NCBI GenBank assembly: GCA_013176395.1
Contig: JABMLP010000017.1
Span: 372,001 to 436,000 of the forward strand
Source of the DNA: Venturia oleaginea
Taxonomy: Eukaryota; Ascomycota; Dothideomycetes; Venturiales; Venturiaceae
Direction of reading: 5' to 3'
Length of the DNA: 64,000 nt
Within the stretch, counting starts at the first letter, position 1. Every line of letters starts with the position of its first letter. Made by a program: the position numbers and the translations under genes. Positions 23,237 through 34,405 of the stretch are shown here, one piece after another. The notes below the pieces were generated by a model that was not told the DNA's origin, made no database searches, and saw only the letters and a list, made by a program, of their open reading frames with translations.

Positions 23237-24899
23237 ATGGAAGAACTCCCAGGCACACTCCGCTTGTTCGACCTCCAGCCCGATGGCTCTCTCAACGACA
23301 CCGAAATCACCCTGATTCCGCAACCCTCCTCCCACCCAGACGACCCTCTACGATGGTCTGCTGCGCGACGATACTGGCATGCCACGCTCGTGTGCTTCAT
23401 AGCTGCTTTCACGGCTGCTACCAGCAACGATGCTGGTAGCGCTGCCGATTCACAAAACAGCGATTTGGGAATTTCATACAACCAAATCAACAATGCTGCC
23501 GGCGTGCTGTTCATTTCCATTGGCTATATGACATTGTTGCTGGCTCCGACAGTGACACTGTACGGCCGACGCATAAACTACCTGATCTCAATATCGATGG
23601 GACTCGGAGGTGCTGCGTGGTTTGCACGCGTTATGTCTAGCGGCGACTCGATTGGCAGTCAATTCTTCGTAGGAGCAAGCGAATCTTGCGCCGAGGCTGC
23701 GGTACAGCAGTCGCTCTCGGACATCTTCTTTCAGCATCAGCGTGGTACTGTGCTCGGATTCTACGTTCTGTCTACAAATTTGGGAACGTACTTGGGTCCA
23801 TTTATTGGAGGTTACATTGCAGACAGCACACTGGGCTGGCGCTGGGTCGGATGGCTCGCTGTGATCATTTCGGGAGCACTCCTCGTGCTTCTGTTCTTCG
23901 GGCTTGAAGAGACGACCTTCGATCGGCGAAATTTAATGGATGGCTCGTCGACCTCACCCATACCTTCGGCAGCAGGAGAGGATACGGAAAAGAAGGGATC
24001 AATATCCTCGCCACAGGACCGCCGTTCTTCTGTCGTTCATGTTGGCGAACTCGAGTCTGCCAAACCACGAAATTCTTACTGGAAACGAATTGCCATCATC
24101 ACGCCAGCCCCCAATCTGGTAGGCTTTGGCTTCAAGCAATATGGTCAGCGTCTGTGGCATATACTCCGCGTCTTTACTTTTCCCGCAGTCCTCTACGCCG
24201 GACTTCAATGGGGTGCTCAAAGTGCGTGGCTGACATTCTACCTCACGCTCGAAGAAGACAATTGGTACGGAGAGCCCTGGAACTACACCAATGCCCAAGT
24301 TGCCACAATGAACGTACCATGTATCATTGGATCATTTATCGGCTGTATCTATGGTGGATATTTGTCCGATCTTTTTGTCCGATGGATGGCTAAACGAAAT
24401 AATGGTGTTGCTGAGGCAGAGCATAGACTTTGGTTTATGTTCCCGACGGCGTTGATCAATCCCATCGGTCTCATCCTTTTTGGTGTCGGCACAAACAATG
24501 GCTGGGACTGGCCTGTGCCGTATGTTGGGCTGGGATTCATTGGTTTTGGATGGGGTTGCGCTGGGGATATCTCAATGGCATATCTCATGGATTGCTATCC
24601 TGATATGGTGTATGTATCTGCCCAGCCCTTTTCTATGCTACTTCCTCTAACAAATTCGCAGACTTGAAGGAATGGTTGGCGTTGCCGTGGTAAACAATAC
24701 TATCGGGATGATCTTCACATTTGGAACCAGCTACTGGTTCGAGGCACAGTCTGTTACAGGAGTCATGTGTATCATTGCTGCGCTTTGCTTTATCTTCATC
24801 ATGACTTCACTGCCGATGATGATCTGTGGCAAGGCAGCAAGAAGGTGGACATTGACACGGTACACCGAGTTTCTGATTACCCGAGATCAGATGTCGTGA
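23237..24899 (+). CDS. MFS transporter (DHA1/Hol1-like)
   Basis: Two exons, 23237-24609 and 24662-24899, flank a 52-nt intron with a GTATGT donor, giving about 536 residues. The N-terminal tail ends with the PDDPLRWS block common in fungal DHA1 drug:H+ antiporters and Hol1-like carriers. About twelve membrane helices follow in two sets of six. The segment RRINYLISISMG holds the short loop 2-3, and GTVLGFYVLSTNLGTYLGPFIGG is split here as GTVLGFYV and LGPFIGG, the motif C-like region of helix 5. A polar central loop with Ser and Lys runs from about residue 235 to 285. Substrate is unknown; export of toxic compounds or uptake of small cations are both possible in this family. The start at 23237 is the first in-frame ATG before the conserved N-terminus. 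Confidence 0.87.
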
Positions 24900-26849
24900 A
24901 GTCGAGATTTGGGAAGATATGTGGAATTTAGGTAGTATAATATTTGATGCCTCGATAATGTCACTGCTGGATGTTGAGCTGATGTCAACAGAGATGAATT
25001 TCAAAACGAATATACCATTGCCAATACAAGAACAACAACAGCATCATTCTCACATGCATTGCAGCATCATTGAATTGGGGTTCGAATATTGAGGCCAATG
25101 ACATGTCTTTCAATACATTCCATGTCGTGGTGCTGGATGTTGTACGAACATTGTGCAGAATGATTGTTATTCACGACCATCAACGAAAGTCACGTGCACA
25201 AAACAACAATATCTGTGTCAGAGATGGTATCATGAAAGAGAGTACGGATCAATGATCTTCCTGATTACGAGTAACCTTGATTGTTATGTCGGACGCTGGG
25301 AGGCAATCGTGCAAAGTGAGTATTTGATGAGACCCTTGGCCTGGATGTAAGTTGGCAAGTCTATTGATGAATTTACGAAGACGATATGATCCATACTGAT
25401 AGGTTTTTAGAGACATCATTCTTTATATTGCCAAAATTTTCTCAGTATCGATCTTGGACTGGTAGACTACAATGCGATACATCTCGACTGGCATGTAGGA
25501 CAAATGGGCTTTGGATTCAAAATATCATATACTACTATGGCGCCTTCGCCACGGTCCGAAATTGAATTAAGCTCGATTCTCAATAGTAGTACCGCGCACG
25601 CCATTATTCTCTCTCCATCACCATCGATTCGGCCCATCTAGAGATTACGTTTTCATGTGGTTACGTTGCGTTGCTCTCCGCAACTGCCCAATAAGCCTGC
25701 TAGTATTGCCGATCCATTGAAGAGCATCGTGAGGTGCCAAGGATGCGGTAGAAGTGAGCAAATTTACGATGGATATACTTGGGAGGAGACCTGGAAGAAC
25801 TCCCGCTACCGGAAGAGATTCAATCGTTAACTGAGTACGACAGGATAACCATTAGACATTTGTTCTCCTCCGTTGCCCCACCTGATCCCGCTCTCTGATC
25901 TTCTCTCTCACTCTCACTTTAATAGACCAAGCTATTCGTGCCAGTAGCGTTTATCGTGCCTGATCGTAACTTGTATCACCTGAGCCCACAAGCTGTTCCG
26001 TTCCTCAAATCTTCTCTTCATTCACACAACAAGCGCCTATCCGCCACACTCCATTCCCCCACTAATTTTCACAGCTTGCGGACTTTCACTTCACCTCCTA
26101 CGACACCAAATCCACCTAATCCGCCGAGGCCAACAGAACAGACGAAAACTAGCTCACAAACTCGTCGCGCCAACATCACCATCACGCGTCACTTACCCAC
26201 TCCATCAACTGGTACTACGGCTATCTTACTCACTACGAGATGGCCACTAACCATTCCTCCATGAAATTCTTACCAAGTCTCAGCATGAGTTTCAGGAAGA
26301 AAATTACATGGCACTCCTCCGAACACCTGCCCATCGCCACCCAAAGTCACAGAAACCAGCGCGCCGTCTTGCGGTTCGCGACTTTTGCTGCCCACATTCA
26401 CCTGCGACAATTAATCTCTCTTATTGGACACAGTGGTTTGATTCCATGGTAAGTTCAGGCCGCCCGGGTCTGAGGTGGCGCGGTGTTCGGTTTGGGCAAC
26501 GGCGTACCAAAGAACCATCGTGAAAATTTGACTCGCATAAAAGAACATCTCTTCGCTGCTCTCATCTCTCGTACCAATTCCCCCAACACCACTCTCCAAG
26601 TTTGCATATTTTCAAGCTGGTCTTCCAACAAAGGCTCACAACCTTTGAGACCTTGCTCTTCCTTCCTCGAATGCCTTGCGCCTCTCTCTTTCATACCTTT
26701 TCTCGCATTTTCAGTCGCCGCGGTTGCATCTTCTCGTCGCATGCAGTTGTCGCATTTTCCGCCGCCCACCCTCGCTGCGCACCTTTTCAGAGCCCTCTCC
26801 TTGACATTGGTCTCTACAACAAATTGTAAGTACAACTTCCCATCCCCTC
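24900..26849. other. Gene-poor region, C/T-rich in its right half
   Basis: No convincing gene in about 1.95 kb. The right half (from about 25900) is rich in C and T on the plus strand, which yields long Pro/Ser/Thr-rich open frames, for example 25938-26264 and 26483-27022, that look like compositional artefacts. Confidence 0.45.
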
Positions 26850-29365
26850 AACGACCCGAGTATGTCAGTAAACTCGTTCGGACCCCGGATGTCTTCAAAC
26901 TCGTTCGTCCATCAGGCCAGGGATGCCTTCCAAAAACTCTTCCGGACTCTGACCTTGTCTTAAACTTCGTCCGTAGCTGGGTACCAACTGCGTCAACAAC
27001 TTCTCCTACATCAAGTCGTTAACTGCGCTCCCTTATGAGTATAAACTGCGTCCGTCCTGATCATGACAACTTAAACTGCTGCCTGACCTCGGAATGTCGT
27101 CAAAACTTCACAACAACCTTCTCTTTCCCTCTTTCTCTCCTTCCTTCTTTCTCTCTTTCCCTTTTCTCCTTCCCTATTCCTTTCGACTTGGGCATTCGTC
27201 GTCAAAACTGCAGCCTGACCATTGGGACAAGTCATCAAACTGTAGGCCCGCGACCTGGGTAGACGTCGGAACAAAACTGCCTCCTTTTCCTTTTCCTTTA
27301 CTCTTCTCTCTCGTCCTCATCCTTGTCTTTCCTTTGTAAGCGGGTGCCATTTAGTCGAAATTTTGGTATATGTGGAGGGAGTCGGCAGACGAGCTCGCAC
27401 CTTCACGCGGTTGCCGATGTGAGTACCTTCGGGGAAACCAAGACGAGCCCATTTCTCATCTGACTATGCTTGTTTACTTCCTTACAAACTCGACTCAGCA
27501 GCCATCGCTTCCACAGCTCAAATCTCGCCTTTACGCTCCATGATTCCATAACCCTCGACTTGGTCATCCTCGACTTCACAGCTCTCGACATCGCAATCCT
27601 CGAGCGCAGCTATGAACCTTGTGCCATCAGCCTTGCAACCATCAACACAGCCATCAGCTTGCAGCCATCGAATTCGTAGCCACCTAATAAGCCTCTACAC
27701 CTCAGCCAACTCTCGACTCGACCTTTTTCGAGCAAATTCCCCACACATTGGGTTGGGTACACCTTGCCCACGTGCGCACGCCGCGCTTTCGCATACGCCG
27801 CATTCCTGCAGCCTTGGGTTTCAAATCTGTCAATCCAACTGCTTCACATACCACTTCATTCGACCCAGCATTGTCGCCAAATACCTGGACAATCTAACCT
27901 CAGGTTCCTCATCGAGAGTCACCGCTGTACCAATATGCTCACTCGACGCCAGGATTCCGCCCGGTGCTGTAGGTATCAAGGTCTTTGCAAAACCACCTTG
28001 TCGTACCGACTGTTACTTTGCACAACTGTCGCATTTATCGCCCTGTTGCATTCATCGCGATTGTACGTTGCAATTCTTGCACCAGCACCAGCACCAACAC
28101 CAGCAAGAGCACATGTGTCCCAGTCATGACCTTAAACTGAGTCTAGGTAAGTTCGCCCGGTCATCCGGTACCGAACTTGCTCCCCGCCATATATCCCGCC
28201 ATTCTGATTGCAGCGAAAGCGCATTTATAGTCTACGGAAGAACAGCCTAGGAACCGAGGGCGAAGCTCGGGAAGTAATCTTCTCCACTTTTGTGGCAGAC
28301 CCAATCCGAAGCATTCTGTACCTGCCGCCCACGTAGTTGGTCTTGCATTGAGTCTTGTCATTCTTTTTCATCGATGCTCTCATCTGCGGATGGGTCATTG
28401 ACGAAGAAATTCTGAAATTGTCGATGAACTGCTTCTTGCGCTTCGGCGCAAGACACCCTGACCTGCGAAGTCGTAAAACTAGCCTTGACTGCGACGTCAT
28501 TAAGTTGCTTCTCTAGAGGAAGCGAAGCTCGTTCGGAACTCACCAGTCTTCACATTCCTACGTCTCCTCCCGCATCGCAATAACTTGGTCTCCATTTTCC
28601 CACTCATCTGCACCACCGGGCTGTCGCGTTTTTCCGCCACTTTTTCACGATTCTTTTTTGACAACCTCGAGCACCTGGACCTTTCTTCACCAGTTCCCTC
28701 ACCACCACCCGTCTTCCTGGGCACGACGTTAAATCTGCCTGACCTGGAATGTCTTAAATGCTCCATTACATCCTCTCAACGCCAGGATTCTTCACAATTC
28801 TGACCGCGACGTCGTTACACTAGGGTTGACCGCAATATCGTTAATCTAGTTGAGGGAAAGCGAAGCTCATTCAGGCCTGAGATGCCAAAGGACATTAAGC
28901 TCATTCTGTCTTGAGAGGACGTTAAGCTCACTCGGACCTGAGATGTCGTGAAACTCATTCTGACCGCAATGTCGTTAATCTACTTCTTGAGAGGAAGCGA
29001 GGCTCATTCGGACCTTTTTGAGGCGCAAGGCCTTAAACTGCGCTCTCCGACCGCAACCGTCGTTAAAACTACTTCCGTAATGAAGCGAAATCTACTTCTT
29101 GAGAAGAAGCGAAACTCACTCCGACTGTGTAGTCGTTAATCTACTTCCTAAGATGAAGCGAAACTCAATTCCCTTCCGAGATGAAGCGAAACTACTTCCG
29201 AGAAGAAGCGAAACTACCTTCCTGAGAAGAAGCGAAACTCATCTCCGTCTGTAATCGACGTAAATCTACTTCTTGAGACGAAGCGAAACTCATTCTCTTC
29301 CGAGATGAAGCGAAACTACTTCCTGGGATGAAGCGAAACTCATTCTGACCGTAACGTCATTAAAC
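26850..29365. repeat. Diffuse degenerate tandem-repeat domain
   Basis: Over about 2.5 kb, short motifs recur at 23-35 base spacing: variants of GACCTGGAATGTCGT, TTAAACT, AAACTCGTTC and GAAGCGAAACT. The left part (26860-27280) has units near 30 bases with AAACTCGTTCGG and AAACTGCGTCC. The signal is interrupted by pyrimidine-rich stretches (27115-27340) and by less repetitive sequence (27400-28450). It becomes dense and regular from 28800. It does not encode a protein in any single frame. Confidence 0.6.
28800..29365. repeat. Dense ~25-bp degenerate satellite
   Basis: About twenty units of 22-35 bases lie head to tail. Two unit types alternate: one near TGAGATGAAGCGAAACTCA followed by TTCC/TTCT, the other near GACCGCAATGTCGTTAATCT followed by ACTTC. 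Divergence between units is substantial, so the array is old or gene-converted. No coding frame survives. Confidence 0.75.
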
Positions 29366-30625
29366 TAAATGATATCCCTTCTTCCCTCCCTCTTCATTTA
29401 CCTCTGGTTTGGGCTGTCCTCGTCGCCTATGGTGATGTTGAGTTCAAGGTAATCTTCTCCTCTCTTTTTCTCTCGGTCATGGTATTACAACACTTGAAAA
29501 GAATAGAATGTTTGCGAGTACACTTGTTTCGAGGCGAGGAGGCGCCTTCGAGTGCTTCTTGTTACCATCCTTCCTCGCACTGCCGGCTTTGATGTTACGA
29601 TCTCCTTCATTGCGTGTGTAGCCTATTGTCGCATGCTTATCATCAAGCTCTTTGTCGCCATTTCACCCCCGTTCCTATCTTGATCCTATGGATGTTGAGA
29701 TTCATCATCGAAGGTATCGAAGGGTGTTTTCTCGTAACCTGGGTCTGAAATTTGTCCTGCCAGGTAGATCCTGTATTTAGCGGGCTCTCCGTGATTTCTC
29801 AATGATCTGCGTTGCATACACACTATCATCGAATTTACTTTTCGAGGCGTTCAAGCCCTCTATCTCAATGTTCCATATCGAAGAGTTCCATGGTGGCTCT
29901 GCGTGCCATTAGCGAAGGCGCTGTCCCGCGATACTAGAGAACCAACCGCGAGTTCTGTTCTAAGATCTACTAGATAATTCTGAAGAGTGTGCCGAGCGGA
30001 GGAAGATGCAAGTAAGAAATGTAGTGATGCGAAGGGAATTCTCAAGCGGGTAGATCAGTAGATCGGGGCTGTCACATTATTTAGCGCATAATATCTGAGA
30101 GGGCTCTTAGAGATTTGAGGTCATGTCGTTGACGAGGGGCGACGTGCGACGTTATACGGTGTTCGAGTTAATCGAGCGAACAATCAAGGTTAATTGCGAA
30201 GGATTCGGTGAGGTGACAACTTACCAACATCAACCCCTGTAGACGCCGTTCTCGTTGGGCAATCGTTGAAAACCCACAGCAAAGTCTGTCCTAGCGTACA
30301 ATTATCTCGAGCTGAGAGATGATTGTGGACTAGATGCTATTTTAATAACTAGACGAGTAAGCTTAGGTAAAACTAGGTCGTCAATCCGACGTCCTTTCAA
30401 CCTGTGACTGAAGACGAGATTACCGTTGACAGGCTTCGAAATCTCCCAACCATGTCCTTCGATTCAAGATATCTGTCGGAGGACACCAAAATTGACCGCA
30501 TTGCCATGAGCTCGTTCATCTTCATCGTCGAATCACAAGGAATCTTTCTACAATCAGTGAGCACAAATTTGAGACGAGTCTCGTCAAGTGATACAATCCG
30601 TCATTTCGCCCCGTACTATTACCAC
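29366..30625. other. Intergenic region, no clear gene
   Basis: About 1.26 kb between the repeat array and the secreted hydrolase. Only short open frames without domains are present; nothing else was recognised. Confidence 0.45.
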
Positions 30626-31606
30626 CTAGATAGGAGTAATTTTAGGAATCTTATCCATGCCAGCCATCTCCACCTCCCAACCATCAGCCTTCGCACCACC
30701 TTTCAGAAAGAAATCCGAACTCGTCTCATTGCCTCTCAGCATCCAATCTAGCCAAAGACGTTCAGCCTTGCCGAATTTCCCACCGTTCGTCTGTGACCAC
30801 GTTGCCATGTGTCCGGTTGGCAGATTGGCCTTCAACTTTGGAGTCGTATCCGGGAGCGCTTTGTAATCTTTCTCGCCCTAGCTTGGTGTTAGAAAAGGGG
30901 ATCCAAAGATTACTGGGAATTACAGACTTGTTTGTAAGCGACATCACTCGGACCGCCCAAGAAATAGAAGATGGGCTTTGTGACTGTCGACGCAATCTTG
31001 ACTCCGTTCAGTTCTCCGCTGTTGAAGATTCCGATGGTCTTGACGAGTGGATGGTCCCAGATCGCATAACTGTCATATGTTAGAGGTGTTCAAAAAGTAA
31101 TGAATAAAAGGCACCTTTCTAGACCGCCACAACTTTGTCCACCCGCAGCCAACCTTGTTTTGTCTAGATTTGCATATTTGCCTTGGCCAGCATTGGCGTC
31201 GACCCATTTCAAAGCTTCCTTTTGCGGAAGTGCTTGAGGGGCGTTCAGATTGCTTGTCATTCCCTTGCCTTTAGGGGAGCCTTGTGCGATTGCGAAGATG
31301 CCTGGCATGTCATCAGCTTGACCGGCTTTCGTTTGAGTTGGTGCAGATACCGTAGCTTGCAACCTCCCAGAGCGAGCGACGAAAAAGAGTGCCATTTCCA
31401 GAGCAGCCTCCATTGCTCCATATCAAGATGGGGAGTTTGAGGTCTGCAGAAGGAGCGACTGGCGCAAAGATGGTGTGACCAGGAAGAGAGCTGTCCTCGT
31501 AGTATCCAGACTTGTAGAGTCCAGTCGCGAGGCCGCCTTCGACAGGCTTTTGTGCCAGTGTCAGAGACGTCCCGCTCGCGATCAACAAGGCTGCTTTGAT
31601 CCTCAT
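30626..31606 (-). CDS. Secreted alpha/beta hydrolase
   Basis: Four exons, 31606-31351, 31301-31115, 31069-30928 and 30877-30626, with introns of 49, 45 and 50 nt, give about 278 residues. A signal peptide (MRIKAALLIASGTSLTLA) comes first. The alpha/beta hydrolase fold is shown by LPILIWSNGGCSG (oxyanion region), the nucleophile elbow GGQSCGG with the catalytic Ser, an Asp in LGGPSD and a His in TGHMATW near the C-terminus. This resembles fungal secreted proteins related to chlorophyllase, PAF-acetylhydrolase and dienelactone-hydrolase folds. Substrate is unknown; ester hydrolysis outside the cell is likely. All four exons join without frame conflict. The gene is divergent from the N-myristoylated protein gene. 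Confidence 0.82.
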
Positions 31607-32333
31607 GCTTGCGGCTGAGAGTTTAAAGGAGTGTCAAATGTTGGCGTGAACGATATGTCTTAAGACTCAGCGAGCGCAATGATATTATTTAAAGCATAAC
31701 CATGTTTGCGCAAGCTCAAACCGAGTGCGAATTCCCCAATAATAATGACCTAGACTTTGTCGAGCGTATATTGCTCTCAAGATCGCTTGCAGGTTCGCGA
31801 AACTTCCAGGTTGCCCTTGTATTTTATACCATTCAAGCGAGAGATACCTAACATATACTTACCTCTTATTCTGAAATCCAATAGAGAGGTAGGAGGGAGA
31901 CGCCGCGATGGAGGGCGCTCGCGTGTTTAGTAATGAAACGGTAAGATTCGATTGTGATGTCGAGCATGACAAGATGACAAAAAAGGGAAAAGATACGACG
32001 CGTGTATTTGACCTACCAAATCTCCAGCTAGACGCGCTCTCGCATTCGCTCCCCAGTAATGCCCTCGTAACTGATACGTGATAGGCGTTGGACACTGAGA
32101 GAAACTTGAACTCGTCTAGAGGCTCGGTACAGTAGACAAGCAGTGGATTCCGAGTTCTAAAGAAGTTGTTGATGCTATTGAAGAGCGAAGGATTCCAATG
32201 CTCGCGAGATGTTAGGAGGTACAAGCGTCATGGAACTGTCTCCGGCGAATTTATATCATCATCAGTTCACCACCGTAGTCATTCTTCTCTACTCCATTGG
32301 TAAGAACTCCCAAACTCGAATCTATCCACTGCA
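31607..32333. other. Divergent promoter region
   Basis: The hydrolase and the next gene point away from this 727-base region. A 121-codon minus frame (31859-32224) has no recognisable features. No repeat was seen. Confidence 0.45.
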
Positions 32334-33036
32334 ATGGGATCATCAGCATCTAAAGCCAGCCGCGCAGCTGGCAGCGCAACAAGAAAGTATCCCGCAAAGC
32401 CATCGGCGCAAACGTCAACACCAGCACAGTATAGAGCTTCTCCAGCTACGCCATCCAGGCCAGGTCCGACGGTACATCCTACGCCTCAAGCCACAGAAGA
32501 GAAGACTGCCGGTATGTCGAATCCTCTGCCAAGCCGTAGATCCTTTCGAGCACTAATCCTGCATAGCCATAAATCTCGATGCCGGCGATCCAGTATACGC
32601 ATCCAATCTACGCAACCTAGGCGTTGTCGACTCAAATCCCTTCCACTCCAACTCCTCCATTCAAAACTCAAGTAAACAGAATCATATACCCGATTTCCCT
32701 CCTCCCACCAATTCCCGCAATCTAGCATATGACAACAATTCGCCATTTCCATATCCCAGCGCAGCAAACATGAACCCAGCTTCGAATCCAGCTTTACGAA
32801 TACTACAAGCACGAGGCCAATTACAAGATCAAGCAGATAAGGAGTTTGAAAATGTCGGACGGAGGACGTTCCAAGGCAGACAATTCCTGGACGTCACAAT
32901 GGTCAGTCAAGTGCTCCTGGCGAGGAAGGGTGGAGCGTCAGATCAAGAGATTGAGAAGAGAATGGGATTGAGGGCTGGCGTCGTCGGACGTTTAGGCAAA
33001 AATGGCGTTGTGGAATCTATTCCATTGGGAGGGTGA
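32334..33036 (+). CDS. Conserved fungal protein with predicted N-myristoylation
   Basis: Two exons, 32334-32511 and 32567-33036, with a 55-nt intron, give about 215 residues. It begins MGSSASK, a strong N-myristoylation signal (Gly2, Ser6, Lys7), so it probably sits on a membrane surface. The middle is Pro/Ser/Asn-rich and disordered. The last 85 residues form a charged helical domain (RTFQGRQFLDV, then DQEIEKRMGLRAGVVGRLG) with the look of a helix-turn-helix or winged helix. I have seen similar fungal proteins without a known role and assign no function. The stop at 33036 is close to the convergent SDR gene, only 180 bases away. Confidence 0.72.
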
Positions 33037-33215
33037 GAGTACATATCATGAGCTATAACATGGACTTGTACGCCAGTCCAGCGCCTTGCTCCCGATAGAC
33101 ATGCATCAATCGAGCATCTTGCTCGCCAACATCCATGTACCTCCACAGCTTCTTGCTCGTCGGGCATGCATCAATACATGGTCTCGCCCTACCAAAGTCC
33201 AATACAGCGGCGACT

Positions 33216-34405
33216 TCACCAAGCGCAGTGTCCGCCATCGATCCTCAAATCCGAGCCGGTCATGAAGCTGCTTGCGTCACTGAGCAAGAAGACTGCCGCG
33301 CCTCGATACTCTTCAGGCCTGCTTAATCTGTTCATCATGTTTTGAGATTCCCAAAAGCCCTCACGTTCCGGATGCGTCTTGAACAGTTCCGTCACCATGG
33401 TCGTTCTGGTGTATCCGGGCGAGAGAGTGTTCACGCGAATCTTGTGCTCGGCCCACTCCATTGCCAAATTGCGTCCCAGCTGCAAGACTCCTGCCTTGGA
33501 CGCATTGTATGCAGCAGAGATCAGTTCCTGGAAATACTGTTAGCAAAGTTTGGAGGAGGAGGAGGAAAAATTATGCGACTGACCCTATTTGCGACGGTTC
33601 CAGACATGCTTCCTATCATTACGATGCTTCCGCCATTTCCAAATCGAATCATCTGCTTCGCTGCAGCTTGTGCCGTCATGAGGACTCCTGTGATATTGAC
33701 TGCGAACATTTGGGTTGCCTCTCTAGCCTGGTAATCAAGAGCTGATATCTCTTGCTGGTATGCTGCTCCTGCGACTAATCCATCTAACCTGCCATGCTCA
33801 TCTCCAATTTCCTTGAAGACCCTGGGCAATTCCTGATCTTGACGGACGTCCAGCTGCTGATAGTGTAGTCGACCACCAAGTTCCTTCCTGGCTCGCTCTT
33901 GAACAACGTGGAAGTCGGCCGATGGTTCTGGCTCTTTGTCCAGCGCATAGACTGTTCACGATGTTAGCATTTGTGAGTGCGCTTGTATTGAGCTGGTAAT
34001 TACCAGTGGCGCCGGCTTCGAGCAGTGCCTCCGCTTGGATCAAGCCGATTCCTCGAGCTCCTCCTGTTACCACGATGATTTTGTTTGCCAAGCTGAACTC
34101 TGGGAGACGCTTGGTGGTACCCAGGTAGGCAGTACATGGCTTTCCTTTGTCTTCAGCTGGTGGCTCTGGGGTAGGCTGCTGGTGGCTCGCAGTAGCGTTG
34201 AAACTTCGAGCAGGTGTGCCTGATGATTTTGTGCGAGGGACGTGCCAAAAATTTGTCGATATCCATCTCGAGTTAAACAACCCTGGAGTTGCCCGCGTTT
34301 CTTCAAGTCGAAGCTCCGAGGAAGTCCCTGTGTAATAGTTGGTCGAATGGAGTGTTCCGTATAACTTGCTGCAGCCTTAGGCAGTGCTCCGAGGGTCTTC
34401 GACAT
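33216..34405 (-). CDS. Short-chain dehydrogenase/reductase
   Basis: The core exons are 34219-34004, 33951-33584 and 33527-33216, with introns of 52 and 56 nt. The NAD(P)-binding motif TGGARGIG, the catalytic Ser in IGSMSG and the YNASK catalytic pair are all present, followed by the C-terminal SPGYTRT and TGSDLRIDGG typical of classical SDRs such as sorbose reductase and related sugar/polyol dehydrogenases. Two N-termini are possible. One starts at 34280 and reads straight through. The other starts at 34405, uses a 62-nt intron (34220-34281, weak GTTGTT donor) and gives an Arg/Ser-rich leader like a mitochondrial presequence; I prefer this one slightly and use it for the coordinates. Total length is then about 340 residues. 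Substrate is not deducible. Confidence 0.8.

Noticed and set aside
21510..24899. Secondary-metabolite cluster of aminotransferase and MFS transporter
   Set aside because: No backbone enzyme (PKS, NRPS, terpene synthase) or pathway regulator lies nearby.
26483..27022. 179-codon Ser/Pro-rich plus frame
   Set aside because: Explained by C/T-rich base composition and overlap with repeats; no domain.
28800..29365. CRISPR array
   Set aside because: Units vary in length and sequence, have no constant repeat with unique spacers, and the host is a eukaryote.
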